Positions 8,229 to 17,577 of a DNA stretch of 64,000 nucleotides are shown one piece after another; positions within the stretch are counted from its first letter, which is position 1, and each line of letters begins with the position of its first letter. Source of the stretch: Metabacillus flavus (GTDB lineage Bacteria; Bacillota; Bacilli; Bacillales; Bacillaceae); the NCBI RefSeq assembly GCF_018283675.1, contig NZ_JAGVRK010000001.1:1488001-1552000 (forward strand), read 5' to 3'. The position numbers and the translations under genes are program-made. Below the pieces are notes generated by a model, which was not told the origin of the DNA, did not search any database, and worked only from the letters and a program-made list of their open reading frames with translations.

Positions 8229-9737
8229 TCACGAACTGGCTTCTTCCCCCAAATACCCTTGGTTTTCCATATGCTCCAAAAATAAATCGGCATATTTTGG
8301 ATCCCACTGTGTGCCTTTTCCTTCCCTTAGAATGGAAAGGGCTTTTGAAACCGGCATGCCCTTACGGTAGGGACGGTCAGAAGTCATGGCATCATAGGCA
8401 TCAGCAACTGCAAGGATTCGTCCGAATTTAGGGATGCTTTCCCCCTTAAGTCCTTCAGGATAACCTTTCCCGTCATATCTTTCATGGTGGTATTTAACCC
8501 CTGGGATCAGGGGGGCCATAGCAGACGCGGGCTCTACATTGGCAAGAATGTTTGCTCCGATTACCGGATGAAGTTTTATTTCTTCAAATTCATCTTCCGT
8601 GAGCCTGCCATCCTTTAATAAAATGCTGTCTTTTATTCCTATTTTGCCAATATCATGCAGCAGGGCTGTTTTCTTCAGCAAATCAAGTTCCTCTTTATTC
8701 ATACCCGATTGTTCACCAATAATAAACGCATATTCGGCGACCCGGATTGAATGGCCTGCTGTGTACAAATCCTTAGCATCTAAAGTCATGGCAAGAGTCC
8801 TGAATAGGCTTTCCGTTAGAAGACTGTTTATTCGGTCCTTTGCCTTTAGACCTTCGAGCATCTGATTATAGCCAGCGATAAGCCGGGAGAATTCATCTGA
8901 ATATACTTCGTTCCGGTACTCATATTTTCCTTTCTTAACGAGCCGCATCCCTTTTTCTAAGCTCGCAATCGGCTCGCCGATGTCCTTCAGCAAAAGGAAA
9001 CATACGAAGGAAGAAAATGCGATCGACATAAACATAACAATAGCTGCCCAGCTCCAGTATTCCTGCGTCATATCAGCAGCAGCCTCGGAAAGGTGCACTT
9101 GTGTTGCCAGGCTGAAGAGGAGGAGGGGGAAAATCCCAATATAGATGGCCGTAAATAAAACCTTGCTTCGAATGGAGGTATATATTTTGGACGGCTGCGC
9201 TAAATCCTGATCATAAAGCATAAGTGCTCTTTTTCTAAGGTCATAAAGCAAAGGCTTGATTGAACTGGTTGTTAGAAAATATTCGATGACACTATGCATA
9301 CCAGCAATTAGAATCGCGCCCACCATTGCAAGTATCATATAATACGAAGGAAAGCTGAATAGACCTGATTGATATAAATAGACAGAAAGGGAGAAACCAG
9401 GCAGTGAAAAGCTAAACAAATGGGGGATATTGATCCTGAAGATTGTGCGCATTGGAAATCTGTGTACTTCATCGAATGCTTTTCTGATTTCTTCAAAAGA
9501 GGCATCATGCAGGAGACCTTTTTTGATTGGTGTCAGCTGAAACTTGAGAAAGAAAACGTCTGAAGCTATCATACATAAAAACGAAATCAGCATAATTCCA
9601 AACAGAAGAAGCATTTCTTTTGAAGAGATCGATATGGTAGAGAAAATAAAAACAGAGCCTACACCAAAAACAGCTATCAAGGAGCCGGCAATATAATTCG
9701 ATATCACTTTTTTTATAAAATTTGAATAAGTCTTCAA
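8229..9737 (-). CDS. Membrane HD-GYP domain protein (probable c-di-GMP phosphodiesterase)
   Basis: 502 residues. There are about six hydrophobic segments in residues 15-265, then a HAMP-like linker (KDIGEPIASLEKGMRLVKKGKY, about 250-300) and a C-terminal HD-GYP domain from about 320. The HD pair is at 361-362 in LLHDIGKIG, HH is at 417-418 and GYP at 425-427 in HHERYDGKGYPEG. All metal-binding signatures are intact, so hydrolysis of c-di-GMP to pGpG or GMP is plausible. It lies between ykyB and ykuC on the same strand, where B. subtilis has no such gene. The EAL protein YkuI about 9 kb away belongs to the same signalling chemistry. Confidence 0.87.
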   Translation of the reverse strand: MKTYSNFIKKVISNYIAGSLIAVFGVGSVFIFSTISISSKEMLLLFGIMLISFLCMIASDVFFLKFQLTPIKKGLLHDASFEEIRKAFDEVHRFPMRTIFRINIPHLFSFSLPGFSLSVYLYQSGLFSFPSYYMILAMVGAILIAGMHSVIEYFLTTSSIKPLLYDLRKRALMLYDQDLAQPSKIYTSIRSKVLFTAIYIGIFPLLLFSLATQVHLSEAAADMTQEYWSWAAIVMFMSIAFSSFVCFLLLKDIGEPIASLEKGMRLVKKGKYEYRNEVYSDEFSRLIAGYNQMLEGLKAKDRINSLLTESLFRTLAMTLDAKDLYTAGHSIRVAEYAFIIGEQSGMNKEELDLLKKTALLHDIGKIGIKDSILLKDGRLTEDEFEEIKLHPVIGANILANVEPASAMAPLIPGVKYHHERYDGKGYPEGLKGESIPKFGRILAVADAYDAMTSDRPYRKGMPVSKALSILREGKGTQWDPKYADLFLEHMENQGYLGEEASS

Positions 9738-9814
9738 TATTTCACAACCTTTGGAAGCAGTAGCATGATATTCCTAATTATACTAAATTCGACAAAAATA
9801 TTCATTATTAAAAT

Positions 9815-9845
9815 AATAAAAAACGGCTGATGTCAAATCAGCCGT
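9815..9845 (-). terminator. Terminator of ykuC
   Basis: Read on the minus strand, ACGGCTGAT, a 5-base loop and ATCAGCCGT are followed by a T-rich run, directly after the ykuC stop codon. Confidence 0.88.
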
Positions 9846-11144
9846 CTATTGTACCGGGTTAACTGTTTTTTTTGCTTTTTTTTCCTGCAGGTTTTTTCGC
9901 TTTTCTTCAAGATCTGCTTGCTCGCTCAGCTTAGGGAGCGTTAACGCATAGAAGATAAAAACAAGAAAAATCACGGAAGCCATTCCATAATAAATATAAT
10001 CAATCGTTTCAATAAATTTTGGGAAAACAAGAGCGATGAAACCTAAGGTTAGAGACTGGGCTGTCATCATTAGAGGATCAATCCATCCGCTGACTCTACC
10101 CATAAGCTTCGGATTCACAATTTTTGGCATCCATCCGCCAATCGCGATATTGATCGGTCCTAAGCATATTCCAATAAAGAAAACAGTTGTTAAGTATACC
10201 CACAAATGATCGGTAAAGCCCAGCAAAACAATAAGTGCAGAAGCCGCCAGGATAGGAACGATCATCATTAGATGAGGCTTGATCTTTTTTTCGATGAATG
10301 TTGCAATCGCACTGCCGGCAAGAAGACCGATTCCGAGCGATATGGCAAAAAACGAAGCATACCATTCGTAGTTTTCAGGTGATAACTTGTATTTCATCGT
10401 AAACATTGGAAGAATGGCAAATCCTCCATTAACGAAGCCAAATACAAAGAACCCAAAAATGATGACAGCAAGAAGCTTGTTTTGAATAATATAAACAATT
10501 CCATCTTTAAAATCCCTGAAAGATGTTTTAAAATTAATGTCCTTCCAGTTGGGATTTCCGTTTGGAAGTCTTGCACCTCTAGGAATTTTACAGGCTCTTA
10601 TCAATAAAGCAGAAATTACAAAGCTGATAAGATCAATCGCAACTGCCCCGTGGATACCGATCGTTTTATATGCGATCGCGCCAAGGCCAACCCCAAACAC
10701 CATAAATAAACTAAAAAGGATTTGGTTCAAACCGGCTGCCTGAGCGTATTGTTCTTTTTTTAGTATCCCCTGAACGAGGCTGTTTTCAGCGGGAAAGAAG
10801 AATTTCGTTACGGAACTTCTTAGAAATAGAATGAAAAAAATGAGAGGGATTGAATTCAGAAAAAGTGCTCCGAAAAGGACGATACTCAGCCCGGCACGGA
10901 TCCAATCACAATTTTCTGCTACTTTTTTCCTGTCAAAACGGTCTGCTACAACTCCGACCACAAAGAATACAAAGATAGTCGGGAGAGAGTACATAAGCTC
11001 TGCAAGCGTCGCATAATAGGGCTGGCTGCTGAAATGCTCCAGCATATAAAAAGCAAAGGCCATGTTGCCGATGGTTGTACCCATTTGCGATGAAAGGGCT
11101 GCAAAAAAGAGCTTTACGAAATTAGGATTCTTAAAAATCTCCAT
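9846..11144 (-). CDS. ykuC: MFS transporter YkuC
   Basis: 432 residues from the ATG at 11144, preceded by AGGAG with 8 bases of spacing. The upstream in-frame extension lacks such a site. The protein has 12 predicted membrane segments, with the motif A loop VADRFDRKK after TM2 and a basic C-terminal tail rich in Lys and Glu. This resembles the MFS_3/macrolide-efflux-like group. B. subtilis YkuC is of near-identical length and sits in the same place between ykyB and ykuD. The substrate is unknown. Confidence 0.87.
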   Translation of the reverse strand: MEIFKNPNFVKLFFAALSSQMGTTIGNMAFAFYMLEHFSSQPYYATLAELMYSLPTIFVFFVVGVVADRFDRKKVAENCDWIRAGLSIVLFGALFLNSIPLIFFILFLRSSVTKFFFPAENSLVQGILKKEQYAQAAGLNQILFSLFMVFGVGLGAIAYKTIGIHGAVAIDLISFVISALLIRACKIPRGARLPNGNPNWKDINFKTSFRDFKDGIVYIIQNKLLAVIIFGFFVFGFVNGGFAILPMFTMKYKLSPENYEWYASFFAISLGIGLLAGSAIATFIEKKIKPHLMMIVPILAASALIVLLGFTDHLWVYLTTVFFIGICLGPINIAIGGWMPKIVNPKLMGRVSGWIDPLMMTAQSLTLGFIALVFPKFIETIDYIYYGMASVIFLVFIFYALTLPKLSEQADLEEKRKNLQEKKAKKTVNPVQ

Positions 11145-11261
11145 TCTAACGCTCCTATTCACCTTTAAATCCAATCAATTGTTATTATAAGTGATTCAAT
11201 CTTTTTTTAACATGGAATGTTTGTAAATTTTTAACTACAATTTTTCTTTACATCAGCTTCA

Positions 11262-11756
11262 CTAACTGATTATGGAGACCCGTGTACCATTCGGAACAGC
11301 AGCAGCAAGCTCAAGAACATCTTTATTATACATTCTTATACACCCTTTTGAAACGGATTGGCCTATAGAAGCGGGGTTATTTGTTCCATGAATGCCGTAT
11401 CCTGCCTTTGATAAGGAAAGCCACATCGCTCCATAGGGGCCTCCGGGATTCGGCTCTCTGTTCACAATAACAAATTCTCCAATGGGTGTGCTATACAGCA
11501 TGCGTCCGGTAGCAATGGGATATTGCTTTACTAAAGTTCCATTTCTGTAAAGCCCCAGCTTTTTTTTGCTAATTGATACAGCGATTCGGTAGGGAATGGT
11601 GTTCGGATCACGGAGGCCGGGAACGAGAAGCTTTCTGCCTGGTGAGAGGGCAGACTGAACTGTGAGGCCGTTGGCTTTTGCCAGTGCCTCGGGACTGATT
11701 CTGAAATCTTTTGCAATTGAACGTACAGTTTCCCCAGCCTTGACCATATAAACCAT
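11262..11756 (-). CDS. ykuD: L,D-transpeptidase YkuD with LysM
   Basis: 164 residues, exactly the length of B. subtilis YkuD, from the ATG at 11756 with a GGGGG-type site upstream. Residues 1-50 form one LysM domain ([16 protein letters not shown]) that binds peptidoglycan. The rest is the YkuD catalytic domain, with the [10 protein letters not shown] segment and [11 protein letters not shown] carrying the nucleophilic Cys and the conserved Arg. The enzyme makes 3-3 cross-links in peptidoglycan and in B. subtilis is associated with the spore. No classical signal peptide is present, as in B. subtilis. It is divergent from ppx. Confidence 0.95.
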   Translation of the reverse strand: MVYMVKAGETVRSIAKDFRISPEALAKANGLTVQSALSPGRKLLVPGLRDPNTIPYRIAVSISKKKLGLYRNGTLVKQYPIATGRMLYSTPIGEFVIVNREPNPGGPYGAMWLSLSKAGYGIHGTNNPASIGQSVSKGCIRMYNKDVLELAAAVPNGTRVSIIS

Positions 11757-11903
11757 CCTTAATCCCCCTTTTAATTGACCGCGATTGCCCATGAAAACAA
11801 ATTATGCAAAAGAAGGCGTTTGTTTCCTTTAAGGAATGAAGTCAATGGGGAAGATTATGGTATAATGAGGTGCAAAATTCATATTGAATTAAGGGTGTTT
11901 AAG

Positions 11904-13442
11904 ATGGAAAAAGAAAAATTTGCGATAGTGGATATCGGGTCCAATACAATGAGACTGGTTATTTATGAAAGAGATAAAAGCGGCAGGCTGAAGGAAATTG
12001 AAAACGTGAAAGCTGTAGCACGTCTTCGGAATTATCTAAATGAAGAAAATGTACTGGAAGAAGAAGGCATAAAAAAAATGCTGGATACCCTTAAAAGCTT
12101 CCAGGAGGTATCCAGGCATCATCAAATGAAAAATGTTCATACAGTAGCGACAGCAACAGTCAGACAAGCAGTTAATAAAGACGAAATATTGGAGCGTGCC
12201 GAAAAAGAAACCGATTTTTCAATCAGGCTGCTTTCAGAATACGAAGAAGCTTATTACGGGTATTTAGCAGTTGTGAATTCTACATCCATTAAAAATGGAA
12301 TTACCATTGATATTGGCGGAGGGAGTACAGAAATAACCCTCTTTGAAAACCGCGAGCTAAAGGAATACCATAGCTTTCCTTTCGGAGCCCTTTCATTAAG
12401 AAAGAAGTTTGTAAGCGAAGAACTTCCAGATGAAAAAGAGTCCATTCGTCTCACTGCTTACATTAAAGAGCAGCTTCAAACTCTTCCTTGGCTTAAAGAC
12501 AATCGTCTCCCTGTTATCGGAATCGGAGGAAGCGCCCGAAATCTGGTACAAGTAGATCAGGCATTAAAGGAATATCCGTTTGCTGGTGTTCATCAGTATG
12601 AAATGACCCCGCAGGATATGAAAAATGTCCTCACTTATTTGAAGTCTCAGACTTTTGAAGATTTGCAGCGTGTGGATGGGCTGTCCAAAGACCGCGCCGA
12701 TCTAATTATTCCTGCTGGAATGGTCTTTCAAGTTCTGTGCAGCCAGGTACAGGCAGATCGGTTCATTATGAGCCGCAAAGGGCTTAGAGACGGCGTGTTT
12801 TTTGAGGATCTTTCAAGGGAGTATGGAATCAGCGCTTACCCGAACGTGGTAGAAGAGAGCTTCTATGAGATGGCTACTGACTTTCATATTGACTTAAACC
12901 ACGTTATTCCGGTTACAAACATGGTTTTCGATTTCGTTCGTCTTTTGGAAAATCACGCTCTTGTCTCCTATTCTGAGGAAGAGCTGACGGATTTAAAAAG
13001 GGGAGCCTTTGTTTTTAATTTAGGGCAATACATTGATTCTGAGTCAAGCAGCAAGCATACTTTCTATCTGCTAGCTAACCGGACCATTGATGGAATGACT
13101 CATAAAGAAAGATTAAAAACAGCCTTAATCGCATCATTCGTGAGCAAGGCATCCTTAAAGCAATATTTGGAGCCATTTCAGGATTGGTTTACGAAAGACG
13201 AACAAAAAAATATCCGGACATCCGGGGCTATTTTAAAATTCATATACAGCTTTAATTCAACTAAGCGAAACATCGTTGACTCACTGGATCTTGCTATAAA
13301 CGACGGGGTCTTAACAGTTCATGCTTATTGCTCTGCTGACTGGGGACCGGAGGCCTATCAGGCAGAAAAACATAAAAAGCACGTTGAGAAGCTATTCAGA
13401 ATGCCCGTCGAGATCGTATTTAGTTATTCTGAGAGAGTTTAA
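11904..13442 (+). CDS. ppx: Exopolyphosphatase / pppGpp phosphohydrolase (Ppx/GppA)
   Basis: 512 residues from the ATG at 11904; AAGGGTG lies 6 bases upstream. An N-terminal actin-like ASKHA domain (1-300) has VDIGSNTMRLVIYE and the second phosphate loop IDIGGGSTEI, followed by GIGGSARNL. The C-terminal half (about 310-512) matches the helical, HD-like extension of long Ppx proteins. It releases phosphate from the ends of polyphosphate and may hydrolyse pppGpp. A candidate extended -10 promoter (ATGGTATAAT) lies near 11858-11867. It is followed 118 bases later by ppk. The pair is inserted between ykuD and ykuE relative to B. subtilis 168. Confidence 0.92.
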   Translation: MEKEKFAIVDIGSNTMRLVIYERDKSGRLKEIENVKAVARLRNYLNEENVLEEEGIKKMLDTLKSFQEVSRHHQMKNVHTVATATVRQAVNKDEILERAEKETDFSIRLLSEYEEAYYGYLAVVNSTSIKNGITIDIGGGSTEITLFENRELKEYHSFPFGALSLRKKFVSEELPDEKESIRLTAYIKEQLQTLPWLKDNRLPVIGIGGSARNLVQVDQALKEYPFAGVHQYEMTPQDMKNVLTYLKSQTFEDLQRVDGLSKDRADLIIPAGMVFQVLCSQVQADRFIMSRKGLRDGVFFEDLSREYGISAYPNVVEESFYEMATDFHIDLNHVIPVTNMVFDFVRLLENHALVSYSEEELTDLKRGAFVFNLGQYIDSESSSKHTFYLLANRTIDGMTHKERLKTALIASFVSKASLKQYLEPFQDWFTKDEQKNIRTSGAILKFIYSFNSTKRNIVDSLDLAINDGVLTVHAYCSADWGPEAYQAEKHKKHVEKLFRMPVEIVFSYSERV

Positions 13443-13491
13443 TCTCACCTGATAAGGGTATGTAAAAATTGAACTTCCTGCTTTTCCATCT

Positions 13492-13535
13492 TTCACACAA
13501 TTATAACAAAACATTTACATAGCGTTGAATATACT
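13492..13535 (+). promoter_or_regulatory. Candidate PhoP box and promoter of ppk
   Basis: Three hexamers, TTCACA (13492), ATAACA (13503) and TTTACA (13514), repeat with an exact 11-base period, and a weaker TTGAAT continues at 13525. PhoP of Bacillus binds TT(A/C/T)ACA-like repeats spaced by about 5 bases. A -10-like TATACT is at 13530-13535 with no matching -35, as expected for an activator-dependent promoter. The inference is phosphate-starvation control of polyphosphate synthesis. Confidence 0.65.
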
Positions 13536-13575
13536 TTGCTAGGATAACTAATAGGGAAGGGTGGCGGATACATTA

Positions 13576-15681
13576 ATGACAACAACAAAGAATGCGATTG
13601 AGTTAAGCAGTCCTGCTTACTATAACAACAGGGAGCTTAGCTGGCTTGCGTTTAATGAAAGAGTATTAGAAGAAGCAATTGATACAAGAAACCCATTGCT
13701 TGAGAGGTTTAAATTCCTCGCTATCTTCAGCTCGAATTTGGATGAATTTTTTATGGTGCGGGTGGCCGGCTTAAAGGATCAGGTTAAGGCCGGATTTAAT
13801 AAGCCTGAAAATAAGGCAGGGCTGACTCCAAAAAGACAGCTTGCGAAAATAGCAGAGCTCAATCACCGGCTGGTGGCACTGCAAAGCAGTACATTTACAA
13901 AAACTCTTCTTCCGGCACTGAAGGAAGAGAATATTGAGTTTTTGACGTTTGGCCAGCTTTCTTCATTGCAGCTCAATCATCTGGAAGATTATTTTGACGA
14001 GCAGATTTTCCCGGTTCTGACTCCAATGGCGGTAGATGCATACAGGCCGTTTCCTATGCTTTTAAATAAAAGTTTAAACCTTGCGATTGTTTTGAAGGAT
14101 CCTGATGCACCTGAGGAGCTTCGCCAAAAAACCGCGATTGTTCAGGTTCCGTCTGTCCTTGAGCGGTTTGTTAAATTAGATCATCCAGATAAAGATCATT
14201 ATGTTTTGCTTGAAGACATAATTGCTCATTTTATTTTTAAGCTTTTTAAAGGATACAATGTGCAATCTGTTACACAGTTCAGGATTACAAGAAATGCAGA
14301 TATGACCATCCACGAAGAGGGCGCAAGGGATCTTCTGAAAGAGATTGAAAAAGAACTGAAAAAAAGGAAATGGGGATCAGCAGTCCGTCTGGAACTAAAA
14401 AAAGATGGCTATGACAGCAATGTGCTGCAATATTTGCTTCATGAGCTGGAAATCCATGAAAAAGATGTTTACGAAGTAGAAGGGCCGCTGGATTTAACCT
14501 TTTTATTCGGTTTTTCTAAAGAGCTTTCTGCAAAGCATGACCATCTGGAATTTCAGACGCTGATTCCGCAGCCGCCAAAAGACCTTCATTCTGATCAGCA
14601 CATTTTTGAACAGGCATCTGAACGTGATATTTTCCTTCACCATCCGTATGAATCGTTTCAGCCTGTCGTTGACTTTGTTGCTGATGCAGCAGATGATCCG
14701 GACGTATTGGCAATCAAGCAGACTCTCTATCGTGTAAGCGGAGGTTCTCCTATTATAGAAGGGCTTAAAAGAGCCGCTGAAAACGGAAAACAGGTAACGG
14801 TTCTGGTCGAATTAAAAGCAAGGTTCGATGAAGAAAATAACGTTCAATGGGCGAAAGAGCTTGAAAAAGCCGGCTGCCATGTCATATATGGCATGACCTA
14901 TCTGAAAACCCACAGCAAAATTACGCTCGTTGTCCGCAAAAAGAATAACCGGATTGAGCGGTTTGTCCATCTTGGAACTGGAAATTACAATGAGAAGACA
15001 GCCAATATCTATACAGATATGGGATTGATTACGTCTAAAAGGAAATTTGGCATTGATGCCACCAACTTCTTTAATTATTTAAGCGGTTATACGGAAAAAC
15101 CCGAGTTCCACCATTTATCCGTTGCCCCATTTGACATACGAAAAGATTTTATTCAGCTGATTGATCAGGAAATTGCCTATCAAAAGAAATACGGCAACGG
15201 CCGGATCATTTCCAAAATGAATTCCCTGACTGATAAAGCCATTATTATGAAGCTGTATGAAGCTTCGAATGCGGGCGTAAAGATTGATCTGATTGTGAGG
15301 GGAATCTGCTGTCTGCGCCCGGGTATTAAAGGTGTAAGCGAAAACATTCGGGTTCGCAGCATTGTCGGCCGTTTCCTGGAGCACAGCCGCATTTATTATT
15401 TCCATCACAATGGAGAAGAAAGAATGTATCTGTCCTCAGCAGATATGATGACGAGAAACATGGAAAAAAGAGTGGAAATCGCCTTTCCGATCTTTGAAGG
15501 CCAGATTAAAAAGCGCATTAACAGGATCCTTGCTATTCAGCTGGAAGATAATATGAAGTCAAGGGAGCAGGATTCAGAGGGGATTTACAGCTACGTGAAA
15601 AAAGATAAAGATACTCCTGAGTTCGACAGTCAGCTTGTAATGTTCGGAATGGCCTATCAAGTACTCGAAGATGAAGAATAA
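13576..15681 (+). CDS. ppk: Polyphosphate kinase PPK1
   Basis: 701 residues from the ATG at 13576, preceded by AGGGTGGCGG; the GTG at 13561 abuts its site and is less likely. All four PPK1 domains are recognisable. The N-terminal helical domain has NRELSWLAFNERVLEEA. The two phospholipase-D-like catalytic domains carry His near residue 446 in LKTHSKITLV, the phosphorylated histidine, and near 603 in LEHSRIYYFHH. It makes polyphosphate from ATP reversibly at the membrane or in the cytoplasm. Together with ppx it forms a synthesis and breakdown pair, apparently with separate promoters. Confidence 0.96.
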   Translation: MTTTKNAIELSSPAYYNNRELSWLAFNERVLEEAIDTRNPLLERFKFLAIFSSNLDEFFMVRVAGLKDQVKAGFNKPENKAGLTPKRQLAKIAELNHRLVALQSSTFTKTLLPALKEENIEFLTFGQLSSLQLNHLEDYFDEQIFPVLTPMAVDAYRPFPMLLNKSLNLAIVLKDPDAPEELRQKTAIVQVPSVLERFVKLDHPDKDHYVLLEDIIAHFIFKLFKGYNVQSVTQFRITRNADMTIHEEGARDLLKEIEKELKKRKWGSAVRLELKKDGYDSNVLQYLLHELEIHEKDVYEVEGPLDLTFLFGFSKELSAKHDHLEFQTLIPQPPKDLHSDQHIFEQASERDIFLHHPYESFQPVVDFVADAADDPDVLAIKQTLYRVSGGSPIIEGLKRAAENGKQVTVLVELKARFDEENNVQWAKELEKAGCHVIYGMTYLKTHSKITLVVRKKNNRIERFVHLGTGNYNEKTANIYTDMGLITSKRKFGIDATNFFNYLSGYTEKPEFHHLSVAPFDIRKDFIQLIDQEIAYQKKYGNGRIISKMNSLTDKAIIMKLYEASNAGVKIDLIVRGICCLRPGIKGVSENIRVRSIVGRFLEHSRIYYFHHNGEERMYLSSADMMTRNMEKRVEIAFPIFEGQIKKRINRILAIQLEDNMKSREQDSEGIYSYVKKDKDTPEFDSQLVMFGMAYQVLEDEE

Positions 15682-15686
15682 CTAAG

Positions 15687-15714
15687 AAAAAGTCCGGAAT
15701 CCCGGACTTTTTTG
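15687..15714. terminator. Bidirectional terminator between ppk and ykuE
   Basis: AAAAAGTCCGG and CCGGACTTTTTT form a stem around AATC, at the convergent ends of both genes. Confidence 0.92.
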
Positions 15715-16581
15715 CTATGACTTGGCGCTTTTCAATGTGAATACAGTTAATTCAGGAACGGATAAGAAGCGAAAAGGCAGTCTGGTTGTCCCTAAACCAC
15801 GGTTAACGTATAATTTTTTGGATCCGAACTCATACAGACCTTCTGTATATACATCAGCATATGGAGGGGTGATAAGCGGTCCGTAGAAAGGGAGCTGAAT
15901 TTGACCGCCGTGGCTATGGCCGGACAGCTGCAAATCAACATGAAGCTTTTTTGCCTGAATCCATGAATCCGGTTCATGAGCGAGAAGGATGTTGAATGTT
16001 TTAGGGCTGAAGGAGCCTGCCGTTTTTTGATAGTCAGGTTTGCCAAGCATCAAATCGTCCAAACCTGCGATGTTTATATACGTACCATCCAGGAGACGAA
16101 CCTTTTCAGATTCGTTTTTCAGGAGCTTGAAGCCTGAATGCTTCAGGATTTCCGCATAAACATCACTGCCGTATCCTCCGTGATCATGATTGCCGTAGAC
16201 CGCGTATTTACCAAGTGGAGCTACTATATCCTTTAAATGCGGGATTATATCTTTCGTTTGTCTGTAGTGAAGAGGATCGTCCATTAAATCTCCAGTAAAG
16301 AGTACTATATCAGGTTTATATCCATTAATCGCATCTTTAATTTTCCCAAGCTGGCTGATTGAATAATAGTCGCTCAGATGCGTATCACTGAATTGAACGA
16401 TTTTCATTCCGCTGAATCCATTCGGGATTTTAGAACTGATCACTTCCAGCTCCTGGATATCGAGAAGCTTCGGCTCCAAGTATCTGGCGTAACTGTATCC
16501 GCCAATGGAAAAAACAAAACCAGCAACAGTAAACGAGAGAAAACTCTTCAGGAATAATCGCCGGGACATCTTTTTATTCAT
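15715..16581 (-). CDS. ykuE: Tat-exported metallophosphoesterase YkuE
   Basis: 288 residues from the ATG at 16581; the upstream TTG at 16590 is an alternative. The N-terminus MSRRLFLKSFLS has a twin-arginine motif followed by a hydrophobic stretch, matching the known Tat substrate YkuE of B. subtilis (286 aa, TatAy-Cy route). The calcineurin-like metal site is complete: FSDTHLSDYY, TGDLMDD, YGNHDHGGYG, LLAHEPD and SGHSHGGQ. It is a cell-wall-associated phosphoesterase whose natural substrate is not settled. Its place before fadH is conserved. Confidence 0.93.
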   Translation of the reverse strand: MNKKMSRRLFLKSFLSFTVAGFVFSIGGYSYARYLEPKLLDIQELEVISSKIPNGFSGMKIVQFSDTHLSDYYSISQLGKIKDAINGYKPDIVLFTGDLMDDPLHYRQTKDIIPHLKDIVAPLGKYAVYGNHDHGGYGSDVYAEILKHSGFKLLKNESEKVRLLDGTYINIAGLDDLMLGKPDYQKTAGSFSPKTFNILLAHEPDSWIQAKKLHVDLQLSGHSHGGQIQLPFYGPLITPPYADVYTEGLYEFGSKKLYVNRGLGTTRLPFRFLSVPELTVFTLKSAKS

Positions 16582-16698
16582 ATTCCCCAACCATTCTAAT
16601 AAGTAATGACTAATTATAACATGGTTTATTTAAGAATATGATCGAATGATGGATCGTAAGAAAATAGTTCGAAAAGAAAGACTGCATATGCTAATATA

Positions 16699-16720
16699 TG
16701 AATGAGTATTCATTCATTGA
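16699..16720 (+). promoter_or_regulatory. FadR operator upstream of fadH
   Basis: TGAATGAGTATTCATTCATT is an inverted-repeat-like match to the Bacillus FadR consensus (TGAATGAnTAnTnATTCATTCA) and lies 17 bases before the fadH start. In B. subtilis FadR represses ykuF (fadH) and is released by long-chain acyl-CoA. Confidence 0.85.
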
Positions 16721-16736
16721 ACAAGGGGGATTATTT

Positions 16737-17501
16737 ATGGGAGAAAAAGTTATGATCATTACAGGCGGATCCAGCGGGATGGGAAAAGCTATGGCAAAAC
16801 GCTTTGCACTGGATGGAAAAAACGTTGTTATTACGGGAAGAACTCTGGAATCGCTTGAAAAAACGAAGGAAGAGATTCAGCAGACTGAAGGCCAGATTAT
16901 GACTTTTGCAATGGATGTCAGACAGCCCGAGAAAGCAGCAGAGCTCGTTCAAGCTGTACATGCACAATACGGAAGAATAGATGGGCTAATTAATAACGCT
17001 GCAGGAAATTTCATATGCCCTGCTGAAAAATTATCAGTAAACGGATGGAATTCTGTAATCAATATTGTCCTTAATGGTACTTTTTATATGAGTTCCAGCG
17101 TCGGAAACTACTGGATTGAGCAGAAACAAAAAGGGGCAATCATCAACATGCTCGCTACATATGCATGGGGAGCGGGAGCAGGGGTGATTCATTCAGCTGC
17201 TGCAAAAGCAGGTGTTCACTCCATGACACGCACGTTGGCTGTTGAATGGGGCAGCCGCTATGGGATCAGAGTAAATGCAATTGCTCCTGGTCCAATTGAG
17301 CGGACTGGCGGTGCGGATAAATTGTGGGAATCAGAAGAAGCCGCTAAACGAACATTAGCAAGTGTCCCGTTAAAAAGGCTTGGAACTCCTGAAGAAATTG
17401 CAGGTATTGCTGCCTTTCTAATGTCAGATGAAGCTGCATATATTAATGGGGAATGCATCACGATGGATGGCGGCCAATGGCTCAATCAGCACCCATTTTG
17501 A
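16737..17501 (+). CDS. fadH: 2,4-dienoyl-CoA reductase (short-chain dehydrogenase)
   Basis: 254 residues, identical in length to B. subtilis FadH/YkuF. AAGGGGGA lies 6 bases before the ATG. The Rossmann motif TGGSSGMGKAMAKRF, NNAAGNF and the catalytic region ATYAWGAGAGVIHSAAAKAG are visible. As in other dienoyl-CoA reductases of this family, the SDR Tyr-x-x-x-Lys is replaced: Lys is kept in AAAKAG while the Tyr position differs. It reduces 2,4-dienoyl-CoA with NADPH during oxidation of unsaturated fatty acids. The B. subtilis partner ykuG (fadG) is missing here; a terminator follows. Confidence 0.93.
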   Translation: MGEKVMIITGGSSGMGKAMAKRFALDGKNVVITGRTLESLEKTKEEIQQTEGQIMTFAMDVRQPEKAAELVQAVHAQYGRIDGLINNAAGNFICPAEKLSVNGWNSVINIVLNGTFYMSSSVGNYWIEQKQKGAIINMLATYAWGAGAGVIHSAAAKAGVHSMTRTLAVEWGSRYGIRVNAIAPGPIERTGGADKLWESEEAAKRTLASVPLKRLGTPEEIAGIAAFLMSDEAAYINGECITMDGGQWLNQHPF

Positions 17502-17510
17502 TATTAAGAT

Positions 17511-17541
17511 CAGCCTGCAGAATTTCTGCAGGCTGTTTTAA
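17511..17541 (+). terminator. Terminator of fadH
   Basis: CAGCCTGCAG, AATTT and CTGCAGGCTG form a 10-bp perfect stem followed by TTTTA. Confidence 0.9.
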
Positions 17542-17577
17542 TCTTGGACGTTCAATCAATATTCTGTTTGGATATTC

